The notes below the pieces were generated by a model. That model was not told where the DNA came from. It ran no database searches and saw only the letters and a list, made by a program, of their open reading frames with translations. A stretch of 64,000 bases of DNA from Bombus terrestris. Lineage: Eukaryota > Arthropoda > Insecta > Hymenoptera > Apidae. Below, piece after piece: positions 48,341 through 61,250 of this stretch. How positions within the stretch are numbered: position 1 is the first letter of the stretch; every line of letters begins with the position of its first letter. Position numbers and translations under genes: made by a program. The stretch is from assembly GCF_910591885.1 (NCBI RefSeq), contig NC_063271.1:8983001-9047000 (forward strand). The letters are read 5' to 3'.

Positions 48341-49930
48341 CCGTAGAGTAACAAAACAATTAAGTACGTTAATACGATTTCCAATTGAATTCATTATTCA
48401 ATCAATAAAATCATTATTCAATGAATGAAATATATAATACGACTAAAGAATCACATGAAAATCAATCGATAAATATTTTCTTGTCGTGTATGATATAAAT
48501 CAATAAAATTTTAGAAATAATGCTTTTATGGATAGAAATTGTGAATAGTTTGCAATAAATACACACATACACGTATCATCGATATCGTCCGAAAAAGCAT
48601 AGTGAAAGAAACATCTCCCATGCTCGGTGTCGTGAATAGATTGATTGTGTCAATTGTTTGTCAGAAACTTATATGAAGAATCTTTTGTGCAAATTATTTA
48701 CCGGAATTTATTGATGCCCATGCGTATCTTCACATATTACGTTGCACAAGTAAAAATGTGTAATATAGAAACTGATTTTATATAAAATATGATATAATTG
48801 TGTAAGGTGTGAGTTATGACTGAAATATCTAAAGAATAGATTTAAATCTAATTCGTCCTCAGAACAACACTAAGCACAATCTAAAAGAAACGCTACCTAT
48901 ATATTCTTTTACATTAAACAAACCGGACAGTGGCTATCATTACGTCATATAACTGAGTCATAATAAATAAGAACCTTTTATTTGTATCTATAGAAGATAA
49001 TTTAATAAATTGAATTAATTATTTCGATCAGAGATATATTTCTTGTGTACCTTACTTTATATTCAATTCTTTATATGTAATCATTATATTATCTATATTT
49101 ATTATATTTTATTATATTTATTAGCATTATTTTTATATATCACTTTATATATATTATTAGTATATATTATCATTATATTATTTATTTTATTTATTTATAA
49201 TAAAGATAATATTGTTGGAAATTAGACGTAATAAAAGATAAACTATTTTTTTACATTTTGTTTAACATTAAAACTACCAATAACTAAGATATAAAACTTG
49301 TACCAAAGGAATCAAAATGAAAGATGTATGAAAAAATATATAATGCAAGAAAAATAAGCTTCTACCCATATCTTTTATTAAAAAATCATTTAAATACCTA
49401 AAAGTGCATTAATATAAATTGATAAAATTTCTATGAAAAATTACAAATTTTGAACATTCGAGCAATTCTAGTTTTAGTATATATCTCTATCTCTATCCAA
49501 AGAACCAAGTAAGCAGAGTTAAATAAAATTACTAGGGAAAATAAGGTCGGGGATTCACGATTCTAAGGTATAAAGTAGGAAACTAGTTTTGCGAACATAA
49601 CCTCTTATATGAGAAAACCACAGGAAGATACAATATTAATATAAATCACGGATGATATAAATTAAGCAAATATATCTATTTCACTTAAACAAATGTATCA
49701 AACGGTTCAATCTAAACATTTTCTGCAGTAATATAGTTATCCCTTTATATCATAATTCGTTAGCAATTAAAAGCCAATACGTATAGTTCATCGATAATCT
49801 CTTCGTGATTGCTGCAGTTGCAACCACGTTTTGTTTACGTTTACTGTCTTGTTTCGTTGGACCATGAACATAGAAATATGTCCATGCGCTAGACAGACTA
49901 TAGTGTAGTGTAACGTGACTAGATATGTTT
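48341..49930. other. AT-rich gene-free spacer
   Basis: No exon or known element was recognised. The part at 49040-49250 is extremely T/A-rich (ATTATATTATTTATTTTATT), like low-complexity spacer. Small open frames here have compositional bias only. Confidence 0.45.
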
Positions 49931-49944
49931 ACTTTTTCCGACCC

Positions 49945-50200
49945 GATTAACTGACGGACTATGATCATATAAACAAGTATCGACACTTGTTAGGGGAAAC
50001 CGTCCGAAAATTGAGTTGTGAAAGATCAAAATGGAAGACAACGAAGTTCTGCAAGACACAAATGAGTAGTATAGGCATGCGCAAAACGGAAACTTTCTTT
50101 TCTTCCATTTTGATTTTTCACGATTCAATCTTCAGTTTTCCCTTAGCTTCGGTAGGTTTCGGTATTAGAGAATCAACGTCAAGAGCTGTTTATATGATCG
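49945..50200. repeat. Large imperfect inverted repeat upstream of TAF7
   Basis: The left arm (about 49951-50038) contains ATGATCATATAAACA, GGGGAAACCGTCCGAAAATT and GTGAAAGATCAAAATGGAAG. The right arm (about 50099-50200) read from the other strand gives ACGATCATATAAACA, AGGGAAAACTGAAGATTGAA and GTGAAAAATCAAAATGGAAG in the same order, with some insertions. The central loop is about 60 bp. The repeat ends about 120 bp before the TAF7 start codon. Confidence 0.75.
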
Positions 50201-50326
50201 TGAAACGGAACACTTAGAGTACAGATCACAATTATTTGTGAATTGGACAGAATATAGTTTCGATTTATTTATAAAATATTCTAGAAATACTTATTGTAAG
50301 TTACAATACTTTAATTTTGAAGGAAT

Positions 50327-52079
50327 ATGAGTCGTCATCCAAATACAGATCCATACAAAAGAAATAGCGACCCTCAAGTAGAATTGGAAAGTCAATTTAT
50401 TTTGCGTTTACCACCAGTGAGTTCATTTTAATGTTTAATCTCAGTCATTTAAAATAGTAAAGCAAGTAATATGAAATTTTGTATAACTATAACAAATGAT
50501 TTAATTTTTTTAAGGAACCGGCGCGAGTTTTACGAGAAACACTACGGAATGGATTGTCTTTAAAAGATAGATTAAGTATAAAACTGGAAAATGATATGCG
50601 TTATGGTGAGACTAGATTCGATCATTGGCTTCTTCATGGAAAGGTAAAATCGCAATAGGTTTTCTTTTATTTATATATAAATATAATAGTACAAAAAAGG
50701 TAATAAAGGAAAGGAATATTCTAACTCTAGGTTGTTGATTTACCAACGATTGTAGAATCTTTAAAAACTATTGATAACAAGAGTTTCTATAAAACTGCTG
50801 ATATATGTCAGGTAAAGTTATTTGTAATCAGTTCTATATTGTTCACATATATAATTTTTATTTCTATCATAATTCATTATATTTTAATGTTCATAGATGT
50901 TAATTTGCAAAGAAGAAGATGATCATACTACCACGGATGAAGAATCTCCAGTTAGGCAAAAGAAAAAAGATCCTAATAAAGTAGATAAAAAATTTCTGTG
51001 GCCACATGGTATAACTCCACCTACTAAAAATGTAAGACGCAGAAGATTTAGAAAAACCTTGAAGAAGAAATATGTGGAAGCTCCAGAAATTGAGAAAGAA
51101 GTTAAACGTTTATTAAGAGTGGATAATGATGCAGTTAATGTTAAGTGGGAGGTGATATGTGAAGATGAAGATCAATCAAAACCAAGCAAAGTCTCGTCAT
51201 CTGGTACAGTGAAAACTAAGAGAGAAAGTATCAATGGCAATACATCTCAAAGTTTTGATGTTGGTAAGTTGGTAAGATATAAGCAGAAATACAAAAATTA
51301 TAAGATAAATAAAATATTATTGTTTATATTGTATAGCGGAACATGATATATTTGGTGAACCTGTCAGTGATAGTGAGGAAGATGATGAGGAAGCAAATAT
51401 AAATGTAATGGAATTGGATGAGAATAGTCGACTTTCTGCAGACAGTAGAGTATCAGACTCCAATTCTATGCAAGCTGCATATTCAGAGAGACCTAGCAAT
51501 ATTGAAACAAATAATAGACTTTGCACAGTATTCAGCAAAGAAATGTTCCAAAGTGACAATAATATAGAAGCAGACGTAGAAAAAACAGAGGATACATCTA
51601 TATCAAAAGTACCTAAAGTTGAACAATTCCATTCAGAATATATCATTTCAGATAACTTTTCAGAATTACCTTGTGTTTCAGCATTAAAAGGTATTGTTAT
51701 ATTTACGTATGTATTAAATTTGTATTACAAATGTGTATATGAAAAAACAATTCATTTTTAAATGTTGTAGATTCACTGCAAACGCGTCTGGCGACTTTAC
51801 ACGCGGAATTAGCTGAACTGCGTCAAAGAAGGCAACAACAAGAGCTTGCAATAGCTAACATTGAAAACGTTAAATTGAGGCAAAGACTTCAAGAAATATT
51901 GGATAATTTATTAACGCAAGAAATGCAAAAGGTTCAAGAGGTGCGTAGTACTATTATTCAATTAATTTAACAATTATTTAGTAATATTGAATAGTAATTA
52001 TGTTGTAGTACTTTTAATGTATTATTTCTATATTATATATTATATAATTATTATGTTTCAGATTCAAGACTTAGAGTAA
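50327..52079 (+). CDS. Taf7: Transcription initiation factor TFIID subunit 7
   Basis: TAF7 is a TFIID subunit that binds TAF1 and regulates its activity in the nucleus. Seven exons: 50327-50416, 50515-50643, 50731-50811, 50897-51264 (approximate end), about 51337-51692, about 51770-51939 and 52061-52079. The N-terminal TAF7 domain is clear: ELESQFILRLPP, NGLSLKDRLSI, VVDLPTIVESLKTIDNKSFY, KTADICQML, KKFLWPHGITPPTKNVRRRR, FRKTLKKKYVEAPEIEKEV and KRLLRV. An acidic segment (DSEEDDEEANINVMEL) is followed by a variable Ser-rich region and a C-terminal coiled coil (LATLHAELAELRQRRQQQEL). The last exon encodes only IQDLE. Length and order agree with insect and human TAF7. A long inverted repeat lies just upstream. 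Confidence 0.95.
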
Positions 52080-53954
52080 GGATAATGTTGATATACATAT
52101 AATTAGAATAAATTAAATATTATAATCAAAATATTTATATACATTTGTGAAGTTCCTAGCAATAAGAGGTCAAATCTATCTATTATATTTCGTTACTTTC
52201 CATTTTCTTTTAATTAATAAAAATTTAATATGTATATATACACAATATGTAATTATTTGTATATAATTATACTTTTTTTATTTTACACGTCTTTAACATG
52301 TATATAAAATGTATACAAAATATAGTGTTAAATAAAATACAAATTGTTTTCTATAAATAACCAAATATGCGTATCGTGTGTAAGATAAAATCATAATATA
52401 ATGTTTAAAATATAATATTTAGAAAACATAATTTATTTAAAATCCTCGAAAGTTATTTGTTATGCAACATGCAGTTATTCGATACAGACAACCAATTGTT
52501 AAATTCCAACTCACACTGTGCGATACACAACCATAAAATGCACCAATGAAAGTTCAGCTTGGGTATTCGTCAGTATTCGACTGAGACATTAGAGATACAT
52601 AAGCGAGTGTAATGGCTGACACGTATTGGATGTAAATATATGCACGTCCTTACTTTTTATACAGTGTTAAATTCTACTTTATCGCGAAGGTTATTCGCAT
52701 TATACTCATTTTCCTAAAGCGACTAAGGTATGTAAGGGTTTTATCATTTTTTCCTTCACGATCGTTATTTGTTTGATGTACTTTTTTTGTCTTTATTTGA
52801 CGCTAATATTAATGGACTACGAGCAAGCTGTTGAACTGTCAGTTGTTAAACAATCATTATTTTGTTCGATAATTGTTTGATCATTGTACGTTAAATTTTT
52901 TTGATCATATTCCATTTGTACTCTTTCTTTAATTTGTATTATTTTCTGTAAAAATTATTCTATACATTGAACATAAATATTCTTCTACATATTCATTTAA
53001 TCTATCATTTTTAATATTATATTTTTCAAGATGTACCTAATTCTAGTATTTGTGTAAAATCTATTCGACAATCTAAAATTCTAAAAAAAAGAATGACAGA
53101 AAGAGGTTTGATAAACATACACATAGAAACAACAGAGGCACATTCCACATGTCATTTGTATAAATAAAATCACACGGTGAAATGCGCTGAGTTCCATACA
53201 ATATTTTGTCAATATATGCAAGAAATTTGAATTAGAAATTTTAATAACCATAACCACCATAATATTACCCATTAAATTTTGTAACAAGTATTTTACTTTG
53301 AACATTTTCTATATTTTTGCATATTATGTGCATTTTGTACATTTTAACAGCTTTAAATTTACCATAAGTACATACAAATCCGCAGTCTAGTTATTAATAA
53401 AATAAAGCAAGTTTTTCTTCTCTTGAAATTATTATATATATATATAATAATTAGAATAAGATTGGGACATCAAAATTCGAAGATATAAATAAATAGATAA
53501 ATGCATGTAAAATGCCTTAAAATAAATCTCGCATAAATGTACTGAGTACAAACATAAATTCATTTCATTTTTATATTTATTATAAAAACGGAGAAAACGG
53601 CGCTATTATATGTAATAATCTAATATTAATCTAATATTACGATAACTTAGTGATAATTTTCATACAACAATGATTATAATATTTTTACATTTTCTTCCTT
53701 TACTTATTTCACTTGTAAATTGTAACATTATCGTGGAACGAAATTACATTGAATAATTCCATCTTATAAGTGACATAGTATAAGATACGATTTCACGCGC
53801 GCGATTCAGAGTATTTCCTTTCGTTTCTGATAATCGCCATCTAAATGAGTTCATTTACAACGGTTATTCAGATATATATACATATATTATGATATAAACA
53901 CAATGCAAAACACAAAAACTAAATAATAATGTTACATAGAATTGATATAGAATA
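52080..53954. other. Spacer between TAF7 and the MITE copy 4
   Basis: The TAF7 3' UTR probably occupies the first part (AATAAA-like signals near 52200 and 52330). A GC-richer stretch at 52490-52730 resembles a promoter with a 5' UTR exon (separate entry). The rest is AT-rich, with TA-rich microsatellite near 53440. No coding exon was seen. Confidence 0.4.
52570..52727 (+). promoter_or_regulatory. Possible promoter and 5' UTR exon of SMIM14
   Basis: The stretch ends in GACTAAG|GTATGT, a good splice donor, after a GC-richer segment. The SMIM14 coding exon is preceded by an acceptor (GAAGCATAG at 55352-55360), so a 2.6-kb intron in the 5' UTR would link them. The exact transcription start is unknown. 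Confidence 0.35.
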
Positions 53955-54430
53955 GTTCATGAAAGTGTTTGAATATTTACCATAGAAAATTTTCATGGTA
54001 CCTATACTGTACGTGTATAAAACATTTTGAGAATTTATTGGCCGTTTAATAAAATATGGCAATCACAATTGTGTCGGTAAATTTTGAAACCAATAGGAAA
54101 ATATATAGAAGTTACAAAATATATATATAGTATTTACTGCAAACATATATTTAGTACAAAATTAATATATAGTATGAATAGCCAACATACATTATATATA
54201 TTATATTGTAATACATGAACAGGACATATTATAATATATGTTAAAGATAGTCTCGCTGAATATGTGGATTTATTGGTAATTATGGATTGATATGTTATGG
54301 ATAATTGGTTATTTAAATACTTTTGTGATCTCTGTGAAATATATACTTGCAATAAATATGTATCTTGTAGTGCCTGTATACATTTTCAGATTTGTTAGAA
54401 ACTTTTCCATTATAATTATGATAGTGAGTT
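53955..54430. mobile_element. Foldback MITE, copy 4 (intergenic)
   Basis: The left end GTTCATGAAAGTGTTTGAAT at about 53957, followed by TTACCATAGAAAATTTTCAT, matches copy 2 closely. The right arm is recognisable up to TTATAATTATGATAGTGAGT at about 54406-54425 and then lost. The internal part (CTGCAAACATATATTTAGTA) is shared with copies 1 and 2. Confidence 0.6.
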
Positions 54431-55368
54431 TCGTAATATACGTATTGTGTTATTAACTGGCCTGTTATTTTGTTAATTAACCGCCATTATCTCTATCATT
54501 CCTTAAGTTTCAGCTCTTTATATTTCTATAGTGCCAGTCTTGTAAGTAGTACATTTTTTTTTGTTTTATTAATTGATCATAGGTCGAAATCTTATTTAGT
54601 CAATTATCAGGATAGATATTTATATCTTTAACACTCAGAATACCTCTCCTTTCCATTAAGTGGAAGTAAGGTGCGAATACTTTACATGTTTCTGTAGGAT
54701 AATACACCCACGCAATAAGTTCCTAGTATGGTAATTATGCAGTTTAGTGACTTTGAATTTTTATTATTTTCTTTCTTTTTAATAAGTAAGAACAAATTTT
54801 AGAAATTTAATGTCTTTATAATTTTAAAATGTTCAAAATCTGTCAAAGAAGTTAGTTTAAATTTATTTATATATGTTTTATAAAAAGAAAGTATTTTCGT
54901 CGTTTAAAAGATTATTGATTTATTATAGCTTAACCCAATCTACGTGGAGTAAGTCTTGAGTGTATTCTTACAGAAAGATGTTGTTAACTTCATATTTTAC
55001 TCGCATTATATGAAGAAAAGAAATACTTTGGATATTAAAAATTCATCTTCCCCGATAATTGACCAGATCTCAATCTATTGTAAATCAAATAAAACACTGC
55101 TTATAAGGCTGGAACTTGCAAGTAGTGGTGAGAATGGCAATGGTCAGTTACATATGTATATTGCGAATATGTAATATGTGTATTGCGAAGTCATTATTCG
55201 AATGATAAAGTATATTGTACACACGATGCTTTAGAATAGTTATTATAACCGCATAATATGATTATATAACCTAATTATTAATATGGATTATAATAACGTG
55301 TAATTCTAGACTTGGGGTTTAATACACGATAATTAACCCTTGCTTTGATTTGAAGCATAGATACTGCG

Positions 55369-56563
55369 ATGGCTGACGAGGGATTTGATCTGTGCGAATA
55401 CATGCGGAGCGAATTTGCTATGCAACGTCTGCTTTTGATCGTAAGTGGCAATGATTGAATGTAATTTTCGTTATTACTTTTAATTTAATTATTTTTAATT
55501 CTTACGTCTTTTGGGTTATCGCCGATCCAAGCGCGTTTCTCTAATGTTAAAAAATTTCTTAAATTTTAAGAAAACATAAACGATCATTATCAATATAGTT
55601 TCACATAAAAATTTTTCTTAACCTATCAAAAATATGTTTCATTGTCAAAACAAAATGATGGAAAGACTAAGACAAAAATTCCAAGATCATACAGTAAAAA
55701 AAAGTATTACGTATGTCCATAAGTTTCTTAATATACACATATATACGTATATTTCTATATACAAGAAAAATTATATCATTATTGTTTGCTTTTATTATTA
55801 CGATGTGTATGTTTTATAACATTTTTATCCGACTTATTTACAACAATCAGTAAATTCGCAGTATAGCATATAAATGAATGCATAGTTGGTTAAGGTAAGG
55901 TATTTTTCATGCACATAATAGCGAATATATTATTTTTGTTCGATTTGTAAGAACTTGTCGCGATAAGCGGTTTTACGAGTTTGTTTTACTGATTATTTCG
56001 CAAACGTTACCTAACATAAATGAACAAGTAGATAAAAACCTGGTAAAAATAGTAAAAATGCATATTATCAAAATAACTAAAAAGTATTTCTCTAGTCATA
56101 TTTATAGACCTTTGTCAATATTTTTTCATTTCAGTTGCGACAAAGTCAAAATTATTGCACAGATAATGAATGTTTTAGCATTTCGCGATGTAAGTATTTT
56201 TTCTATATTTTACTAGTGTAGAAGTTAATGTAAATTTTGTGAATCGACATAATTCATAATCTTCGTCATTTATTTTCCAGTGCCAGGACCACGCGATACT
56301 TCGTCGTCCTCAAACTTTTTCATGACCACTTTGTTAATTATTGGATTCGCCGTTCTTATGTATGTTCTTAGACCAAACTCTCTTCGTCAATTAACCAACA
56401 ACACAGCTAAAGATCGAGATAACGAACGCGTAAGTGGCACATTACTTGCAGTACAGTTAACTTTGTTTTTATCTTACTTCAGATTTTTATCGTAATGTTC
56501 ATACAATTTCTTTTTTAGGATTCAAACGGCGACCCTCCCGTACCTCCACCGACAGTGCAATAA
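55369..56563 (+). CDS. Smim14: Small integral membrane protein 14
   Basis: SMIM14 is a small single-pass ER membrane protein of unknown biochemical role. Four exons (55369-55440, 56135-56192, 56281-56429, 56519-56563) give about 107 residues, near the 99 of the human protein. Conserved parts are MADEGFDLCEYMRSEFAMQR, LRQSQNYCTDNECF, LPGP, one membrane helix (FFMTTLLIIGFAVLMYVL), then RPNSLR and the C-terminal DPPVPPPTVQ. The CTD-x-EC cysteines are kept. The ATG at 55369 gives the family start MA(D/E)xGFD. An acceptor just upstream points to a 5' UTR intron. A poly(A) signal lies at 57213. Confidence 0.92.
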
Positions 56564-57212
56564 GAAATGCAATATGACAAACACTGGATTTTCATAGTAG
56601 AATCTGCCAAACTTATGATAACAGAAGAACTGGGGAGAGAATAATTAATTCATTCATTCGATTTATAAAATATAACTAGTATATATTTAATCTAACCAAA
56701 TAAGAACTATAACTTCCTTTCACAGGTTTGAGAATCATTATATTTATACACTTTAACGAGTATACACATACCCATTTTAATTTCTACAGTTTTATTTATT
56801 AAAATCTATCACATGTCAGGGGACCTGTGCAAAAGAAAAAATATAATTTAACGAGATTATTTTCGTTAAATATAATACGTAACCGAATCACCGATGTCGT
56901 GCCACAGGCTGTTGGAAATAGTCTTTTACGAACACGTGACAGTTTTAACATTGAAATTGCAATCTTTAAACTGGAATAATAAGAACTTCTTTATCATGTT
57001 GTTACTGTGATTGCACATATTGTATATCATAGAGGAAAAACTGTTAAAAATTTATTTTGACATTCGTTATTGTAAATAGCCTGAGTACCTGTAATTCGAT
57101 AATGGTATTGTATTCTATTATTTATATTAAATTCGATGAAGTTTCATAGGAGATGTAATTGAACTTTGTAGACTAAAATTTGTTGATGAATTAAAAAACA
57201 ATGTAACAATGA

Positions 57213-57218
57213 AATAAA
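57213..57218 (+). terminator. AATAAA poly(A) signal of SMIM14
   Basis: AATAAA about 650 bp after the SMIM14 stop is followed by a GT- and T-rich stretch (CTCTTTTTGTTAGTTTTGTG), the typical arrangement of a polyadenylation site. Confidence 0.6.
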
Positions 57219-60200
57219 ATATATTGCCGTTTATTTATGCTCTTTTTGTTAGTTTTGTGGGATTCTGAGGATATAGGCGTACAATACATATTAAAAACAA
57301 TACAATGAATTAAGGCAATCTTTTTTCTTTTATAATATGATTGAAAAACTAAATATAATAGTATTACAGTTTCATGTTACTCAGTACAAAAATTAAACAT
57401 TGGAAACAGTATCCCCAATATTTTCTGTTGAATTACATTATTTATGCTATTCTGTATAATCTATTATGTTGGAGCCCTATTTGAATCCTAACGATTTTAC
57501 TATACACAAAATGATTTAAAAATAAAATTTAATGTAATCCATGCTCGCATAGTGAATATGAAAAATGAAATATTTCTTTTTTAATTGTTGTACATTCCTC
57601 CGTCTTATTTGTAACAATAAACATGCATTGTATTTTATATTTGTTTTCATTGTTTACTTTATTTTGTAACAAAAGAACAGATTAAAGTGTCATAACAATG
57701 TGGAATATTGGTAAGGTTTTAATGTTTTGTTTCTTGAAAAATACAGTATTATTATTTTCCAACTGAATAACAATATATATTTCCATTTGCTTAAGATTAG
57801 TAATTTATATCGTTTGGAGAAAATGTGTATTGTAATTATATAATATCTCTTCATGTGCGAAACTCAATTATCACAAAAAATTATTATAAATATACGTGTA
57901 TTTCACAAAAAAGATAAAATATGTGTAATGGTAAGTAATCTTACGGAATCGATACACTATTTTCTAATTACATATTTATGGATATTTAATGTACGTATAT
58001 TAAATGCTACAACACGTGCTATTTGTTTAAGAAAGTATTTATTACGTGCATCATAGCATTCTACACCACTGGATCGGTGAAGATCTAAAAAAATGTAGCT
58101 GTAAAATTGACTTGGACCTTGAAATTCAGGGTCATTTTTTAATTGCATCGTATTCTATACTCCTATTCTATATTATATCGTGAGGATCGAAAATCTCAAA
58201 GAAACCATGGGTCGCACTCGACCGTTCTCTTGAAAAAAGATGTTAATTACCTTTAGAATTCACTTTATTTGTAATTATCTGATATACCCGATATATATCT
58301 GATATATAGCTGTCGATTTTGTAAAGCGTCTGACATAACGTAGGCTGATAAGAAAAAGACATTGCTTGAAGAGGGAATCATAATGCCTTATTATATCGTG
58401 GCACCGATTCTAAGTAAAACATGATCGCAGCGAAGGTCACTGTTGCGTTGCAAATATTCGTAAATCGTCTCTGGTTCATTCTTTCGACTCTTGCTTCTTT
58501 TTGTCATAGATTAATCTGTAATTCGAATGTAATAGATTAATGCATCTGGCTTCAAAATATAAGTACATTACAAACAATGTGAATTCGAAAATTTATGAAA
58601 CTTTAACATTTTTTTCCAAGAGGACTGAGAAGGTGATTTGCGATCCATAGTTTCTTTGAGTCTTTGCACTCGACGGCCTTTTCGGTCGGGCATAGCAGCA
58701 ACTCGAGGTGATTTTGCGCGTATGTGACGAGTGTCTTGTAGGTAATATAAAATGATTTTATACAAAAATTAATTTAACTAAAATTAAAAATTTAATTAAA
58801 AAACATTATATTTTAATAATCTATATATATTTACATCTTTGAACATATCATTTTTTAATACTTTTTTTGTATCTTTTTTACGATTATTTATAAAACATGT
58901 ACTAAAATGCATCCTTGGCTTGTCGGGAAAAGTATCACAATAATAAGTTGTTTTGTGTCTTTATTCTGCTTTGTTTCGGTAAGAACACACTTTACAATCC
59001 TTTTTTAAAATTACATGGAGCTCTCCATTTAACAGAATTTCATCGCAATTAGCAGCCGACGTCCAAGCTCGATCTCACGGTTATCGAATATCTCCTCTCA
59101 ACTGGTTTACTAAAGTTTTTATAAATCGCAGGTGGTTCAGTGGCCTTTCGTTCTTTTGCTTTTTTATAAAATATATGAATTAATTAAAAAAATTTCCAAA
59201 TCCATTTTTTTGGAGCTTCTAAATTTACAAAACTATAATACTTCTGGCACGATCGTCGAATCTGAACTAACGTCGGAGACGTTACCAGAACCATAGTTTT
59301 GGAAGAATTTGAGCATAAGTATTTCATCTCCATCTTAAAGTGTAACACTTCACACTTCATAACAAACAATATAAAGAGCTAAGGAATCTATTTACGAACT
59401 AATACTGCATTCTCATCAATTGGAGAGATCGAAATCTAGCATAAACGGACTGTCGCCTCTCATTCTTCTTTCGAGTTGCTACACGGAACGCCATAGCGAC
59501 TGAGAATCGTCTCTCGACTGCAAAGGGTTAATCCTTATAACGAGTAAAATATGATGCAGTAAAAAAATTTGACCTTGAAATTCAAGATCAAAGTCAATAT
59601 TGCCGTTACCTTTTTCGTAAACTCACCGAGCTAGAGTTTCACAATAGAATAACCCTACGATGCTCGTGACAAATTATTTTCAGACACCGTGTACATCGAA
59701 AATGTAAGAGATTAGCTTTAAAAATTATAGTTTTAGTAATATTTTTCAATTTTTGTTTTTAAATCAAATTTTGTTCTCACGTCATTTACATTTTGTACTA
59801 TGCAAATATGCTAGAAATAATCGAATTTTTTAGAGAGGGAAATAAATGACATACGCTTTAAATATAGCATTGACGTGCTACTGTTAGTATTTTGTTATTA
59901 TTATTACAAAACACAAGACATTCCTTTCCTTATTTACATATGTACACAGTATCTTTTAGAATTGATAAACTTTTTGCTATTATTAACCTTCTAATTAGAA
60001 AACTTGAATGAAAGAAAAATATGATATTTTTCATATAAAAATAGCAGAAATAAATTTTTTAATTAACAATAATTTCAATTTCAATTCTATGTTTATAGAA
60101 CCTATGGCATGTAAAACACGCAACAGATATTGATAAGTAAAGAAAATTAATTATTCAATTATTTATTAACACGTTTGTTACCACCATGATATATGTGTGT

Positions 60201-61250
60201 GTGTATACGTATGTATGTATGATGTACTTACTATTCTGAGAGACCACTGTGACAGATATGATATTTTATTTTCAAATCACATAAATAAGTAAAATGTATA
60301 AATTCTGAATTTTATAGCTAGAAACTAGTATCACGTCTGTGTTATATCATATAATGTTTGCTCTGTCCATTTAGTTTAGTATATTGTGTATGTGCATAAA
60401 TGAAAATGTGTGGCATAGTGTGTAAGACTAGTAAAGCTAAAGGACGATAGATGTTTCACATGCCGCGTGGTAGCGAACATGTTAAAGAAAATAATTGTGC
60501 ATAGATAGTCACGATAATAGAATAAATGTTTTAAATGCATATATTGAATTTGTACATTTTCATAAATGAATAAAAATATTTACCAATTTTAAAACGAACT
60601 GGACATGCAAAAGAAATGTGCAATGTATGGTGATAAGTATAATTCACAAGAAAATAAAGTTTGAAATGCTTTTTGATGAATATGAAATGGTTTATGTTCA
60701 GTCACAATGTATCACGTGAGAAAATGCCACTAATTAATAGAAAAATAGTATGTATTTGTACTTTTTATAAATAAGACATTATAAAATTTTGCCTAAAATT
60801 ATAAACTTTTTCGTTTTTCAGATATAAGTAGAAAGACCAAGGCATTAGATTTTACCCCCCTACATAAATCCATTATGTGAAAAATTTTAATGTGACTTCT
60901 ATGATGATTAAAGGCTAATGAAACTTTGAATTTGTTCATTAATTATTGAGGATTAAAAGGGGAAATCGGAAATTGCATAAAATATATTAGGTATATTTTT
61001 TGTTCCGAAAGATAAGTATAACAATAAAGAATAAACCTGTCGTTTGTACGTTTCTTAACATAAGATTTATGTTAAAAAATGCCATATATTTCAGACTAAC
61101 TACAAATAAACATATATATGTCATTTTTTTAATTAGAAATATAATATATCAAATGAAATTTATATCTCTGTACCTTCGCAGAAAATGGAATTATTGCTCA
61201 TTTATAAAATATGATAATTTTTTTCAATCATGAATTGTAATGAGATACAA
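57219..61250. other. 4-kb gene-free spacer with unexplained moderately GC-rich segments
   Basis: The right part (about 60000-61250) is probably the 3' UTR of ZCCHC8 on the minus strand, with a TG/TA microsatellite near 60190-60220. The middle (57950-59710) is less AT-rich and has short similar phrases at two places: TTGGACCTTGAAATTCAGGG near 58110 and TTTGACCTTGAAATTCAAGA near 59568. It ends with ACACCGTGTACA. This looks like decayed repeats. Small open frames at 57957-58148, 58568-58765 and 59184-59369 (minus) match no family I know. Confidence 0.4.

Noticed and set aside
58568..58765. Minus-strand open frame with a basic stretch (MPDRKGRRVQRLKE)
   Set aside because: Single short frame without conserved domain or confirmed splice sites, in a repeat-like block.
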